DNA of 64,000 nucleotides from Dorea_D hominis (GCF_014287705.1 NZ_JACOOY010000012.1:20303-84302); one strand, 5' to 3'; counted from the first letter of the stretch, positions 35,284 through 45,217 are shown. A program made the numbers and translations. The notes: generated from the sequence alone by a model not told the origin.

Positions 35284-35427
35284 ATGAGAAATATCATTAT
35301 TTTTGTTGCTCTTCTGGGAGCAGCGGCAATATTTACAGTTTTGTATTGTCTCATTGCTGCCGGAAGTCAGGCAGAGAAAAAACTGACAGAAATCATGAGA
35401 AAAGAGGAAGAACAGAATGAAGACTAA
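35284..35427 (+). CDS. Small membrane protein, DUF3789-like
   Basis: 47 residues: MRNIIIFVALLGAAAIFTVL forms one transmembrane helix, then a short charged tail (KKLTEIMRKEEEQNED). GGGAGA precedes the ATG and it overlaps the next gene by 11 nt. I recognise it as DUF3789-type, a regular member of Tn1549/CTn-like transfer regions. Confidence 0.65.
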   Translation: MRNIIIFVALLGAAAIFTVLYCLIAAGSQAEKKLTEIMRKEEEQNED

Positions 35428-35695
35428 TAAAGATCTGATCATAGAACCAAATGCAGCTATTGAGGGAAGAAAGTACAGCGAAGAAAAGCCATGGTCCTGC
35501 AAGTACTGTTACTGGTGGGGAGGAAAAAAGAAAGGCTGTAGCTTGAAACAGTGCCACTATCTGCTTCCGGAAAAGAAAAAAGCAGTAAAAACAACACCAT
35601 GTGGTGGCTGTCCGTATGGAAAACATGTTCCATGCATCGGATATTGTATTGCCCGTCTTTATTCTGAGATGAAAGGAAAGAAAGGACGTGGGTAA
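35417..35695 (+). CDS. Cysteine-rich hypothetical protein
   Basis: 92 residues with nine cysteines, in CKYC, GCSLKQC, CGGCPYGKHVPC and GYC clusters, suggesting bound zinc or iron-sulfur. No membrane segment. Overlaps the small membrane gene before it and ends one base before pcfB. Family not recognised beyond being a common neighbour in this type of ICE. Confidence 0.65.
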   Translation: MKTNKDLIIEPNAAIEGRKYSEEKPWSCKYCYWWGGKKKGCSLKQCHYLLPEKKKAVKTTPCGGCPYGKHVPCIGYCIARLYSEMKGKKGRG

Positions 35696-36259
35696 TTGCA
35701 GGAAGAAGTAAATCAGAAAGTGATCAGCCTGAGCATCCAGGGAGTCAAGATCACTGCCAGTGTGCTAAAAGCAGCCCTTCGGAAGTTCCTGGAAATGGAC
35801 AACCGCAGGAAACAGAAAGCAACGCAGGTGAAAATGGCAGAAAAGACCGGACGGGCTCAGGAGAAAGGAAGGGAAAAAGCCCGAAAAAAGATTGAAAAGA
35901 AAAAGCCGCATGGAAAGCAGACCATCAAGCAGCTGAATGCACAGGGAGTACAGCTTTCCAACTTAAAGATCACAGATGAAAATATCAAATCCTTTGACCG
36001 TGTGGCAAGAAAATACGGCATTGATTACAGCTTGAAGAAAGAAGTTGGTGCTGATCCACCGAAATATCTGGTCTTCTTTAAGGCAAAAGACGTGGATGTG
36101 ATGACAGCGGCTTTCCGGGAATATGCCGGAGTAGAACTGAAAAAGAAACAGGTGAAGAAACCATCTGTCAGAAAGAAACTGCAGAAATCTGTAGAAAGAA
36201 AAGCAAAGCACCGCCAGCGTGTGAAGCAGAGACAAAAATCCAGAGGTCAGGAACGATGA
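35696..36259 (+). CDS. PcfB-family (DUF3801) conjugation protein
   Basis: A 187-residue, highly basic protein. The N-terminal part (QKVISLSIQGVKITASVLKA) and the domain around 85-150 (LNAQGVQLSNLKITDENIKS) identify PcfB/DUF3801; the C-terminus is a Lys/Arg tail. Start TTG at 35696, with AAAGGA upstream. It overlaps the VirD4 gene by 4 nt; PcfB acts with the coupling protein PcfC/VirD4 at the relaxosome in pCF10. Confidence 0.8.
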   Translation: MQEEVNQKVISLSIQGVKITASVLKAALRKFLEMDNRRKQKATQVKMAEKTGRAQEKGREKARKKIEKKKPHGKQTIKQLNAQGVQLSNLKITDENIKSFDRVARKYGIDYSLKKEVGADPPKYLVFFKAKDVDVMTAAFREYAGVELKKKQVKKPSVRKKLQKSVERKAKHRQRVKQRQKSRGQER

Positions 36260-38079
36260 TTAGGGAAAAATTACAGAAGATCCAGGTCAAACGGCTGGTG
36301 GTCTTAAATCTCCCATATTTCTTTATTTTCTATGTAGCAGATAAAGGATCCTGGCTGTACCGGCATTGCCTGGGAGAAAGCATGGTCCAGAGACTTGGCG
36401 TGATGTTAGTCAATTTCCGACTGGCATTTTTAAGCTGGCTGCCAAGTGTCGCTTTGCAGGACCTTGCAGTAGGTGTTCTGGTTGCAGGTGCATTAAAACT
36501 GGTGGTCTACTATCGTTCAAAAAATGCAAAGAAGTTCCGACAAGGTGTGGAGTATGGATCGGCCAGATGGGGAAATAGAAAAGATATCGAACCCTTCATG
36601 GATCCGGTCTTTGAAAACAATGTCATCCTCACAGAAACGGAACGTCTGACCATGAACAGCAGACCAAAAGCACCAAAGTATGCCCGAAATAAGAATGTGA
36701 TTGTCATCGGTGGTTCCGGATCTGGTAAGACAAGATTCTATGTGAAGCCCAACCTTATGCAGATGACGGACCACGTATCCTATGTGGTCACTGATCCAAA
36801 GGGTACGATCATCGTTGAATGCGGGAAGATGCTAGTAAATGGAGGATACCGGATCAAGGTATTAAATACGATCAACTTTAAAAAGTCCATGCATTACAAT
36901 CCGTTCCATTATATCCGGAGTGAAAAAGACATCTTGAAGCTGGTCAATACCATTATCGCGAATACCAAGGGTGAGGGCGAAAAATCCAATGAAGATTTCT
37001 GGGTCAAAGCGGAACGTCTCTTGTATTCTGCACTGATCGGATACATCTGGTATGAGGCACCAGAGGAAGAACAGAACTTTTCTACTCTGTTGGAATTTAT
37101 CAATGCCAGTGAGACCAGGGAGGATGATGAAGAATTTAAAAATGCAGTGGATGAATTGTTTGAAGAGCTGGAAGCAGAAAATCCAGAACACTTTGCAGTA
37201 AGGCAATATCGCAAGTACAAGCTTGCTGCCGGCAAAACTGCAAAATCGATTTTGATTTCCTGTGGTGCCAGACTTGCACCATTTGATATTCAGGAACTAA
37301 GAGAAATCATGTCCTATGACGAGATGGAACTGGATATGATCGGTGATCAGAGAACAGCTATGTTTGTCATCATCAGTGATACAGATGACACATTCAACTT
37401 TGTGGTAGCAATCATGTACACCCAGCTCTTTAACCTGCTTTGTGATAAAGCGGATGATGAGCATGGAGGCAGGCTTCCCTATCATGTACGACTGCTTCTT
37501 GATGAGTTCAGCAATATCGGACAGATCCCAAAATTCGACAAATTGATTGCTACGATCCGAAGCAGGGAAATCTCCGCTTCTATCATTCTGCAGTCACAAT
37601 CTCAGCTGAAAACAATCTATAAGGATGCGGCTGAGACGATCACGGGTAACTGTGACACCGTTCTTTTCCTGGGTGGAAAGGAAAGTTCCACACTGAAAGA
37701 AATATCAGAAACCCTGGGAAAGGAAACCATAGATCTTTACAACACATCAGACACCAGAGGCAGCAACCGGTCCTATGGGCTGAATTATCAAAAGACTGGA
37801 AAAGAACTGATGAGTAGAGATGAGCTGGCGGTCATGGATGGAGAAAAATGTATCTTACAGCTTCGTGGAGTCCGGCCGTTTTTAAGCAACAAATATGACA
37901 TCACAAAGCATAAACGGTACAAAGAGCTTGCCGATTTTAATAAGAATAATGCGTTTGATGTCGAAAAGTATCTGGCACACCGACTGGTGATGTCCGAAGA
38001 TACAGAATTTGAAATGTATGAAGTAACTGTAACACAAGAAGACGTATCAGCGATTGAAGCTGAGGAAGGTGAGGACTGA
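36256..38079 (+). CDS. Type IV coupling protein, VirD4/TraG/PcfC family
   Basis: A 607-residue hexameric ATPase that brings the relaxase-DNA complex to the secretion channel. Two N-terminal hydrophobic segments (about 13-30 and 60-82); Walker A VIGGSGSGKTRFYVKPN near residue 153; Walker B LLLDEFSNIGQIPKFD near 413; and SILIISCGARLAPF-like all-alpha region between. Acidic C-terminus. Length normal for the family. Confidence 0.92.
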   Translation: MIREKLQKIQVKRLVVLNLPYFFIFYVADKGSWLYRHCLGESMVQRLGVMLVNFRLAFLSWLPSVALQDLAVGVLVAGALKLVVYYRSKNAKKFRQGVEYGSARWGNRKDIEPFMDPVFENNVILTETERLTMNSRPKAPKYARNKNVIVIGGSGSGKTRFYVKPNLMQMTDHVSYVVTDPKGTIIVECGKMLVNGGYRIKVLNTINFKKSMHYNPFHYIRSEKDILKLVNTIIANTKGEGEKSNEDFWVKAERLLYSALIGYIWYEAPEEEQNFSTLLEFINASETREDDEEFKNAVDELFEELEAENPEHFAVRQYRKYKLAAGKTAKSILISCGARLAPFDIQELREIMSYDEMELDMIGDQRTAMFVIISDTDDTFNFVVAIMYTQLFNLLCDKADDEHGGRLPYHVRLLLDEFSNIGQIPKFDKLIATIRSREISASIILQSQSQLKTIYKDAAETITGNCDTVLFLGGKESSTLKEISETLGKETIDLYNTSDTRGSNRSYGLNYQKTGKELMSRDELAVMDGEKCILQLRGVRPFLSNKYDITKHKRYKELADFNKNNAFDVEKYLAHRLVMSEDTEFEMYEVTVTQEDVSAIEAEEGED

Positions 38080-38160
38080 TATGAAAGAAAGAATTCGAGC
38101 ACCCTGCTACTACTGATAAGGATACAAAAAGGTCTGAATAAAAGGGAAAGGAGTAGAGCC

Positions 38161-38190
38161 AAACGCTTACAGACCATAAGAAAAGCGTTT
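38161..38190 (+). promoter_or_regulatory. Hairpin in the leader of the Maff2 gene
   Basis: AAACGCTT pairs with AAGCGTTT (8 bp, loop of 14 nt). It stands between the only good ribosome site (AAAGGAG near 38147) and the possible starts at 38189-38207, so it may control initiation. Confidence 0.5.
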
Positions 38191-38206
38191 GTTCATACAT
38201 TTGATT

Positions 38207-38422
38207 ATGGCTTTTTTTAGCAGTGCAATCAATATCCTTCAGACACTGGTCGTTGCAATCGGTGCCGGTCTTGGTGTCTGGGGCGTAATCAACCTGATGG
38301 AAGGTTATGGAAACGACAACCCGGGTGCAAAATCCCAGGGAATTAAGCAGCTGATGAGCGGTGGTGGTGTTATCCTGATCGGAACACAGCTGATCCCGCT
38401 TCTGAGTGGATTATTTGGTTAA
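38207..38422 (+). CDS. Maff2-family mobile element protein (VirB2-like position)
   Basis: 71 residues, two hydrophobic helices (about 5-27 and 49-70) around a loop with GNDNPGAKSQGIKQL. I recognise it as Maff2, always between VirD4 and the VirB6-like gene in these elements; size and topology resemble a VirB2-type pilin. The start is uncertain: ATG 38207 fits the family, but the frame continues to a TTG at 38189, and the only ribosome site is upstream of a hairpin. Confidence 0.75.
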   Translation: MAFFSSAINILQTLVVAIGAGLGVWGVINLMEGYGNDNPGAKSQGIKQLMSGGGVILIGTQLIPLLSGLFG

Positions 38423-38441
38423 GAGAAAGGAGTAGAGATCC

Positions 38442-39314
38442 ATGTTCAGTCAGATTTTTGATGCGATTGAGGAATGGATGAGGGAACTCTTAACCGGGAT
38501 GATCACTTCCAATCTAGATACGATGTTTACTGATGTCAATCAAAAGACCGGTGAGATCGCCACCCAGGTTGGACAGACCCCGCAAGGGTGGAACGGCAGC
38601 ATATTCAGTATGATCCGGAACCTATCGGATTCTGTGATCATGCCGATCGCAGGTATTATTATCACACTCGTACTCTGTTATGAATTGATTTCTATGCTGA
38701 CCGAGCGCAACAACATGCATGATATTGATACCTGGATGTTTTTCAAGTACTTCGTAAAAATGTGGATCGCTGTATATCTGGTGAGTAACACATTTACGAT
38801 CACAATGGCGGTATTCGATGTGGGCCAGCACGTAGTTAATTCTGCGGCCGGTGTTATCACAGGAAGTACCGCCATTGATATTTCTTCGGCATTGACGGAT
38901 CTTTCCGCAACCCTGGAAAGTATGGAAATCGGAGAACTTGTTGTATTGGCGCTGGAAACCCTTATCGCTGGCTTCTGTATGAGAATCCTGTCTGTACTGA
39001 TCACAGTGATTATGTATGGACGTATGATAGAGATTTACCTATATACCTCAGTTGCGCCGATTCCATTCGCAACTATGAGTAACAGAGAATGGGGACAGAT
39101 CGGCACGAATTATTTCAGAGGACTCTTTGCCCTGGCTTTCCAGGCATTTCTGATGATGGTATGCGTTGCAATCTATGCAGTGCTTGTTGCAGGTATCCAG
39201 TATTCAGATAATCTGAGTTCTTCATTATTTGGCGTTATGGCTTACACGGTGATCTTATGTTACAGCCTCTTTAAGACGGCATCCTTAAGTAAGTCGATAT
39301 TTAACGCGCACTAA
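38442..39314 (+). CDS. VirB6/TrbL-like T4SS channel protein
   Basis: A 290-residue polytopic protein with about six helices (around 60-82, 100-122, 140-160, 168-195, 220-242 and 255-285) after an amphipathic N-terminus. The pattern and position (between Maff2 and PrgI) correspond to the VirB6-like inner-membrane channel of Gram-positive T4SSs. AAAGGAG precedes the ATG. Sequence-level homology to VirB6 is weak; the call rests on context and topology. Confidence 0.75.
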   Translation: MFSQIFDAIEEWMRELLTGMITSNLDTMFTDVNQKTGEIATQVGQTPQGWNGSIFSMIRNLSDSVIMPIAGIIITLVLCYELISMLTERNNMHDIDTWMFFKYFVKMWIAVYLVSNTFTITMAVFDVGQHVVNSAAGVITGSTAIDISSALTDLSATLESMEIGELVVLALETLIAGFCMRILSVLITVIMYGRMIEIYLYTSVAPIPFATMSNREWGQIGTNYFRGLFALAFQAFLMMVCVAIYAVLVAGIQYSDNLSSSLFGVMAYTVILCYSLFKTASLSKSIFNAH

Positions 39315-39336
39315 ATTACAGGAAGGAGTGAAAATC

Positions 39337-39726
39337 ATGGCATATGTCAGCGTACCGAAAGATTTAACGAAGGTAAAGAATAAAGTAGCATTTAACCTGA
39401 CCAAAAGACAGCTGATCTGTATCGGGATAGGTGCTGCAATGGGAATTCCAAGCTATTTTCTCTTGCGTAATGTGATGGGAAACAGTAATGCAGCAACGGT
39501 CATGGTGCTTTTAATGTTACCGGCATTTTTATTTGCCATGTACGAAAAAGACGGGATGCATCTGGAAGATGTTCTGATGCATATGATCCGGGTGAAGTTT
39601 CTTCGTCCGCCCGTCAGAAAATATGAAACTGAAAACTATTATGAGACAGATCCGGAACAGATCAGACAGTCTCCGGATGCAGGAAAACCGAAAGGGGGAA
39701 AAACGGTTGCGAAAAAAGAAAAATAA
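39337..39726 (+). CDS. PrgI-family T4SS protein
   Basis: A 129-residue protein (MAYVSVPKDLTKVKNKVAFN start) with two close helices (about 30-45 and 52-70) and a charged C-terminus; PrgI corresponds to VirB3. ATG 39337 is 8 nt after GGAAGGAG. Its end overlaps the VirB4 gene, reproducing the VirB3-VirB4 coupling of many systems. Confidence 0.82.
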   Translation: MAYVSVPKDLTKVKNKVAFNLTKRQLICIGIGAAMGIPSYFLLRNVMGNSNAATVMVLLMLPAFLFAMYEKDGMHLEDVLMHMIRVKFLRPPVRKYETENYYETDPEQIRQSPDAGKPKGGKTVAKKEK

Positions 39727-42145
39727 GAAAACTGTCGCAGATACCGGATACAAAAAAGTAGACAGAAAAGAGAAAAAGAAAAAAGAAAAGCAGGAAGAGA
39801 AACGCAGGCAGAAAAAACTGTCCGTCCAGCAGTCGATCGCTTATAAGGAAATGGGAAGAGATGGAATCTGCAGGGTACAGGGAAAAACTTATTCTAAGTG
39901 TATCCGCTTTTATGACATCAACTACCAGCTGGCTCAGAATGAAGATAAAAATGCAATCTTTGAAAACTGGTGTGATTTCCTCAATTACTTTGATGCCAGT
40001 ATCCATTTTCAGCTGAGCTTTATCAATCATAAGAGCAGCATGAAGGAGTTTGAGCAGGTGATCCAGATCCGGCCACAGGAGGATGCTTTTGATGATGTTC
40101 GCATGGAATATGCAAAGATGTTGAAACAGCAGTTGGCAAAAGGAAACAACGGTCTGGTGAAGTCAAAATATATCACATTTGCCATTGAAGCAGAAAATAT
40201 CCGGGAGGCAAAACCAAAGCTGGAACGTATCGAGTCGGATATCCTGAATAACTTTAAGATCCTGGGAGTTCCGGCATATCCGCTGAATGGCGTGGAACGT
40301 CTGCAGATCCTGTATGAGACATTCAATCCGGATGTGATGACAGATTTCCAGTTTGACTATGGATCCATGATCCGGACAGGACTCAATACAAAGGATTATG
40401 TGGCACCGACCAGTTTTGTGTTCCGGGACAGAAATACATTCCAGATGGGAAATACCATCGGGGCTGTCTCCTATCTGCAGATCCTGGCGCCGGAGCTTAC
40501 GGATAAGATGCTGGCAGAATTTCTGGATATTGATAAGAACCTGATCGTCAACCTGCATGTGCAGTCGGTGGATCAGATGAAGGCAATCAAGCTGGTAAAA
40601 AGCAAAGTGACGGATATCAATCGTATGAAAATCGAAGAACAGAAAAAAGCAGTCCGGGCCGGATATGATATGGATATTATCCCATCGGATCTGAACACGT
40701 ATGGAGGAGAAGCGAAAAGGCTTCTGGAAGACCTGCAGTCACGAAATGAGCGTATGTTCCTTGTAACAGCGCTCTTTTTAAATAGCGCAAAGACAAAGCA
40801 GGCACTGGATAATGCCATCTTCCAGACTGCCGGTATCGCCCAGAAATATAACTGTGTACTGAAACGTCTGGATTATCAGCAGGAAGAAGGACTTATGAGT
40901 AGTGTTCCGTTGGGAGTAAATCATATCCCGATCAAGCGGGCTCTTACGACTACCAGCACAGCAATCTTTGTTCCATTTACGACACAGGAACTATTTATGG
41001 CGGGAGAATCCTTATATTACGGATTGAATGCCCTTAGTAACAACATGATTATGGTGGATCGTAAAAAGCTGAAAAACCCGAATGGATTGATTCTTGGTAC
41101 ACCTGGATCCGGTAAATCCTTTGCAGCAAAAAGAGAGATCACCAATGCGTTCTTTGTTACGAAGGATGACATTATCATCGGAGATCCGGAGGGCGAGTAT
41201 TACCCGCTGGTCCATGCACTTGGCGGACAGGTAGTACACATCTCACCAACCAGTAAGGATTATATCAATCCGATGGATATCAATATGGATTATTCCGATG
41301 ATGACAATCCACTTGGTGTGAAATCTGATTTTGTCCTGTCATTATGTGAGCTAATCATGGGAAGCAGGGATGGTATTGAAGCAGAGGAAAAATCAGTGAT
41401 CGACCGTTGTCTTCCACTGGTGTATCAGAAGTACTTTGCAGATCCAAAACCGGAAAACATGCCGGTCCTCGGTGACCTGTATGACTGCCTCAGAAAGCAG
41501 AAAGAACCACAGGCCCAGAGAATTGCAACAGCACTGGAAATCTATGTAAATGGATCACTGAAAGTATTCAACCATAGAACCAATGTGGAACTGAATAATC
41601 GAATTGTCTGTTTTGATATCAAAGAGCTTGGAAAGCAGCTGAAGAAAATCGGAATGCTCATCGTCCAGGATCAGGTATGGAACAGAGTTACGATCAACCG
41701 TGGCATCAAATCCACCAGGTACTACATCGATGAGTTCCACCTTCTGCTCAAAGAAGAACAGACAGCAGCTTATTCCGTAGAAATCTGGAAGAGATTCCGT
41801 AAATGGGGAGGTGTACCGACTGGTATCACTCAGAACATTAAGGATCTTCTTGCCAGCAGGGAGATTGAAAATATCTTTGAGAACAGTGATTTTATCCTGA
41901 TGCTGAACCAGGCTGCAGGTGACAGACAGATCCTTGCAAAACAGCTGAATATTTCCCCATATCAGTTGTCTTATGTGACGAATTCCGGGGAAGGTGAAGG
42001 ACTTCTTTTCTATGGAACAACGATCATTCCATTTAAGGATAAGTTCGATAAGACATTGAAATTATATGGTCTGATGACCACGAAGCCCGAGGAAACATTG
42101 AAACGAGATAAAGAAATGAGGGATGCAAATGAAGGAAATCGATAA
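39707..42145 (+). CDS. VirB4-like T4SS ATPase (TraE type)
   Basis: 812 residues from a TTG at 39707, chosen because AAAGGGGG lies 9 nt upstream; the frame is open further into prgI but without another site. A very Lys-rich N-terminus (about 1-45) precedes the VirB4 N domain; Walker A LILGTPGSGKSFAAKRE near residue 468 and Walker B YYIDEFHLLL near 675 define the motor domain. Powers assembly and transfer of the conjugation channel. Confidence 0.92.
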   Translation: MRKKKNKKTVADTGYKKVDRKEKKKKEKQEEKRRQKKLSVQQSIAYKEMGRDGICRVQGKTYSKCIRFYDINYQLAQNEDKNAIFENWCDFLNYFDASIHFQLSFINHKSSMKEFEQVIQIRPQEDAFDDVRMEYAKMLKQQLAKGNNGLVKSKYITFAIEAENIREAKPKLERIESDILNNFKILGVPAYPLNGVERLQILYETFNPDVMTDFQFDYGSMIRTGLNTKDYVAPTSFVFRDRNTFQMGNTIGAVSYLQILAPELTDKMLAEFLDIDKNLIVNLHVQSVDQMKAIKLVKSKVTDINRMKIEEQKKAVRAGYDMDIIPSDLNTYGGEAKRLLEDLQSRNERMFLVTALFLNSAKTKQALDNAIFQTAGIAQKYNCVLKRLDYQQEEGLMSSVPLGVNHIPIKRALTTTSTAIFVPFTTQELFMAGESLYYGLNALSNNMIMVDRKKLKNPNGLILGTPGSGKSFAAKREITNAFFVTKDDIIIGDPEGEYYPLVHALGGQVVHISPTSKDYINPMDINMDYSDDDNPLGVKSDFVLSLCELIMGSRDGIEAEEKSVIDRCLPLVYQKYFADPKPENMPVLGDLYDCLRKQKEPQAQRIATALEIYVNGSLKVFNHRTNVELNNRIVCFDIKELGKQLKKIGMLIVQDQVWNRVTINRGIKSTRYYIDEFHLLLKEEQTAAYSVEIWKRFRKWGGVPTGITQNIKDLLASREIENIFENSDFILMLNQAAGDRQILAKQLNISPYQLSYVTNSGEGEGLLFYGTTIIPFKDKFDKTLKLYGLMTTKPEETLKRDKEMRDANEGNR

Positions 42146-42587
42146 GATCCGAATCAAGCAGTGGAATCAGGACAATCCTTACATTCAGATGAAAAATCTG
42201 GAAAATGTGCAGCCAGGATACCGTGTTCATACAGTCAATGATGATCATCATCTGTATGAACTTCCGCTGGAAACACAGAACATTATCCTTGACTGGGTAT
42301 TCTGGAATTTTTATCCGGCACAGAAAATCTATCCGCATCTTACCAGTGATGATCTGAAAGAAGTTCTGTATAAACGTACCCAGATCCATCTGCACAACAA
42401 TCAGTTCAAGGAGGCTATGCTGATCAATGGTTTCTGGCCGAGAGATCCGAGTGAATTGAATTGGGTATTTCATATCCAGGCGAGCTCTCCAGCAATCAGG
42501 ACACAGGCAGATGGTTATCCTGGTATCCCGATTATAGGACGCCAGGAACTGAATGAGTACAGAAAGAAAAGTTGTGCCAGGAGGTGA
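42129..42587 (+). CDS. Conserved hypothetical protein of the T4SS operon
   Basis: A 152-residue soluble protein, rich in aromatic residues (LDWVFWNFYPAQKIYPHLTS), starting inside the end of virB4 (17-nt overlap) and ending 6 nt before the CD1108-like gene's proposed start. No motif recognised. Position between VirB4 and the cell-wall hydrolase is conserved in related elements, suggesting a transfer role. Confidence 0.65.
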   Translation: MKEIDKIRIKQWNQDNPYIQMKNLENVQPGYRVHTVNDDHHLYELPLETQNIILDWVFWNFYPAQKIYPHLTSDDLKEVLYKRTQIHLHNNQFKEAMLINGFWPRDPSELNWVFHIQASSPAIRTQADGYPGIPIIGRQELNEYRKKSCARR

Positions 42588-42593
42588 TGACCT

Positions 42594-44882
42594 ATAGCTG
42601 GAAAAGAATTTAAAGGCAAAGATAAAAAGGTCGCAAAGATGACCAGAGATGGTCTGATAGAAGAAAATCTCCGTGATGGCAGCATAAAAGATATCAGTCA
42701 CAGGAGTCGGGGGCGACCGGAAAATAAAGAAGAATTTGTTCCTGAACGGGAACGAAAAAAGGCTGAAAATGAAGATACAAAATCGGGAAAAGGAAAACGA
42801 CTGCAGATGGAGAAAGTCCGTAAATCTTCTGTCCGGCAGGAAGCTGTTGAGGATACAGTTGAAGTTACACCGGAAGAAAAAGTATCCGGATATCGAAAGA
42901 AACTGCATCGTTATGAAAAAATCCCGGATGATGATAATAATCTGAACAGCCAAAAGAAATCCATTCGGAAGAAACAGTTGCAAAAACAGATGACCAAAGA
43001 ACAGGCAAAAGCTGGAAGATTATCTTTTGATGATGAAGGAAATCAGATGGTGAAAGGTGCTGGCATGAAACCGGGAGGGACAGCCGGGAAATACATTGCT
43101 ACACAAGCTGTTATATCTGGCATGAAAGCAGTCTCTTCCGAAGAGGAAGAAACAGATGAAAATGCAGGTGTGGAAAGTGCCAGACTTGTAGAGCGTGAAA
43201 CAGAAGATGCGTTACGTGGTCTGCGTCATGCTCAGATCCGCAGCAAACGGACGGATGTGAAAACCCATCGCAGAGGTTATCGTGAGGCTACCGTAGAAAA
43301 GAAACTGAAATTTGGTTCTGCAGAAAGTATGGAAGGAGTCAAGAATGCAGAAACGGTAAAGAAAGCCGAACAAAAGAGACATTTCTATAACCGCTTCTTC
43401 CAGAAAAAACGATATAAGGATGCTTACCGGGCAGCCAGAGCCGGAAAATCCGCTGGCAGTCTGGGTGGAGCAACAACCATTGCCGGTGTCGAGAACATGA
43501 CGGTAAAAGCAAAGATCGCCTTGAAAGAGATCATAAAGCGTAATCGTGCCATGTTCGCAGGCATCGGTATTTTTGCGCTTCTTTTTCTTGTCATAGCGGT
43601 ATCTCTGGGGAGCTGCAGTGCTTCTATCGAGGGTGCTGGATCTGTGATCGGTATTACAACGTATCCAAGTTCAGACGAGGATATTTATGCTGCCGAAAAC
43701 AGATATGCTGCTTTGGAAAGTGCCTTGAATCAGCAGATCAATGAGATGGAACGAAGACATCCAAATTATGACGAGTATCAGTACAACATTGCTGAGATTG
43801 GTCATAATCCATATCATCTTATCTCGTATCTTACTGCAAAATATGGAGACTGGACGTACTCAGATGTTGAAAACGAGCTGCAAGCACTTTTTGAAGCACA
43901 ATATCATCTGAATACGGAAGGTCGAACAGAAACGGTGACAGAAACCAGAAATGTTCGAGTCGGAGAATCATTAGGACAGGTAGTGACCAGCGGATATTGT
44001 AACTGTCGAATCTGTTGTGGTGTATGGTCCGGAGGTCCAACTGCTAGTGGTGCATATCCAACTGCAAACCATACCATTGCTGTAGATGCTTCCAATCCAT
44101 TTGTGCCGATTGGCACTAAGGTAGTAATGAATGGTGTGGAATACACAGTTGAGGATACCGGAGCCTTTGCACGATATGGTGTGCAGTTTGACGTTTACTA
44201 TGATAACCATGCTGCCGCTTCTGCTCATGGACATCAGACCTGGGAAGCCTATATCGCAGATGACAATGGCAGTCAGGAAGTAACGGTTACCAGTACAAGC
44301 ACTAAGAAGATTCTATATGTGACACTGACAAATGGAAGCTTTGACGCTGTGGCAAGAGCCAATCTGAATGCGGAGCAGCTGATCATCTATAATGCATTAA
44401 ATACGACCTATGGAAACAGAAATTATCTGTGGGATGTAAACAATGTGACCAGTGGATCAGGCGGTAATGGAATGAGTTATGAGATTCCACCGGAAGCACT
44501 GCAGGATGAAGAATTTGCCCGGATGATCCGAGAAGCAGAAAAATATCTGGGAGTACCTTATGTATGGGGTGGCTACTCTCCATCTGGATTTGACTGCTCA
44601 GGTTTCGTATCCTATGTCATTAACCATTGTGGTAATGGCTGGAACTATGGACGGTTGACCGCAGAAGGATTAAGAGGCGTATGTACTTATGTATCACCGG
44701 GAGAAGCAAAACCAGGAGATCTGATTTTCTTCCAGGGAACGTATAACACATCCGGTGCAAGCCATGTGGGTATCTATGTCGGTAACAATATGATGATCCA
44801 TTGCGGGGATCCGATCCATTACTCAAATATCAGCACATCCTACTGGCAGCAACATTTCATGTGCTTTGGAAGACTGCCATAA
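42594..44882 (+). CDS. CD1108-type transfer protein: VirB1-like 3D + NlpC/P60 cell-wall hydrolase
   Basis: About 762 residues. A long basic, disordered N-terminal part (1-310) leads to one transmembrane helix (MFAGIGIFALLFLVIAVSLG), a middle domain, a 3D domain (VTSGYCNCRICCG, DASNPFVPIGTKVVM) and a C-terminal NlpC/P60 peptidase with catalytic Cys in SGFDCSGFVSYV and His in SHVGIYVGNN. It opens the peptidoglycan for the channel. Start: the usual N-terminus AGKEFKGKDKKVAKMTRDGL is in frame only if translation begins at ATA 42594, 9 nt after AGGAGG of an extended site; the first ATG is 42639 and has only AAAGG. Confidence 0.85.
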   Translation: MAGKEFKGKDKKVAKMTRDGLIEENLRDGSIKDISHRSRGRPENKEEFVPERERKKAENEDTKSGKGKRLQMEKVRKSSVRQEAVEDTVEVTPEEKVSGYRKKLHRYEKIPDDDNNLNSQKKSIRKKQLQKQMTKEQAKAGRLSFDDEGNQMVKGAGMKPGGTAGKYIATQAVISGMKAVSSEEEETDENAGVESARLVERETEDALRGLRHAQIRSKRTDVKTHRRGYREATVEKKLKFGSAESMEGVKNAETVKKAEQKRHFYNRFFQKKRYKDAYRAARAGKSAGSLGGATTIAGVENMTVKAKIALKEIIKRNRAMFAGIGIFALLFLVIAVSLGSCSASIEGAGSVIGITTYPSSDEDIYAAENRYAALESALNQQINEMERRHPNYDEYQYNIAEIGHNPYHLISYLTAKYGDWTYSDVENELQALFEAQYHLNTEGRTETVTETRNVRVGESLGQVVTSGYCNCRICCGVWSGGPTASGAYPTANHTIAVDASNPFVPIGTKVVMNGVEYTVEDTGAFARYGVQFDVYYDNHAAASAHGHQTWEAYIADDNGSQEVTVTSTSTKKILYVTLTNGSFDAVARANLNAEQLIIYNALNTTYGNRNYLWDVNNVTSGSGGNGMSYEIPPEALQDEEFARMIREAEKYLGVPYVWGGYSPSGFDCSGFVSYVINHCGNGWNYGRLTAEGLRGVCTYVSPGEAKPGDLIFFQGTYNTSGASHVGIYVGNNMMIHCGDPIHYSNISTSYWQQHFMCFGRLP

Positions 44883-44908
44883 AGGGGTGAACGAAGGGAG
44901 GTGAAAGT

Positions 44909-45217
44909 TTGAATAAAAAGATTAAAAAATATCTGGATGAGATTGTCAAGACAGAGAAAAAGATCGCGGATCTGCAGCAATATCTTAGGGGTGTCCAGGC
45001 TGCATTAAAGCAGGAAGAGGACAATGAGATGATCAGGTGCATCCGTGGTATGAAGATGGATAATGATCAGTTATATGATCTTTTGGATGGCATCCAGAAT
45101 GGAACAGTTAAATTTCAGGTAAGCAGGGAGTCTGACGATGAAGGTTCAGGCTCCTTTGTATTCACAGAAGAAAATAAGGAGGAATATCAGAATGGTGAAA
45201 TGGAAGAAAATGAATAA
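44909..45217 (+). CDS. DUF4315 family protein
   Basis: 102 residues; N-terminal coiled coil (KYLDEIVKTEKKIADLQQYL) and an acidic tail. TTG start at 44909 with GGGAGGTG 6 nt upstream. DUF4315 proteins stand between the CD1108-type hydrolase and the DUF4366 gene in Tn1549-like elements. It overlaps the next gene by 26 nt. Role unknown. Confidence 0.78.
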   Translation: MNKKIKKYLDEIVKTEKKIADLQQYLRGVQAALKQEEDNEMIRCIRGMKMDNDQLYDLLDGIQNGTVKFQVSRESDDEGSGSFVFTEENKEEYQNGEMEENE

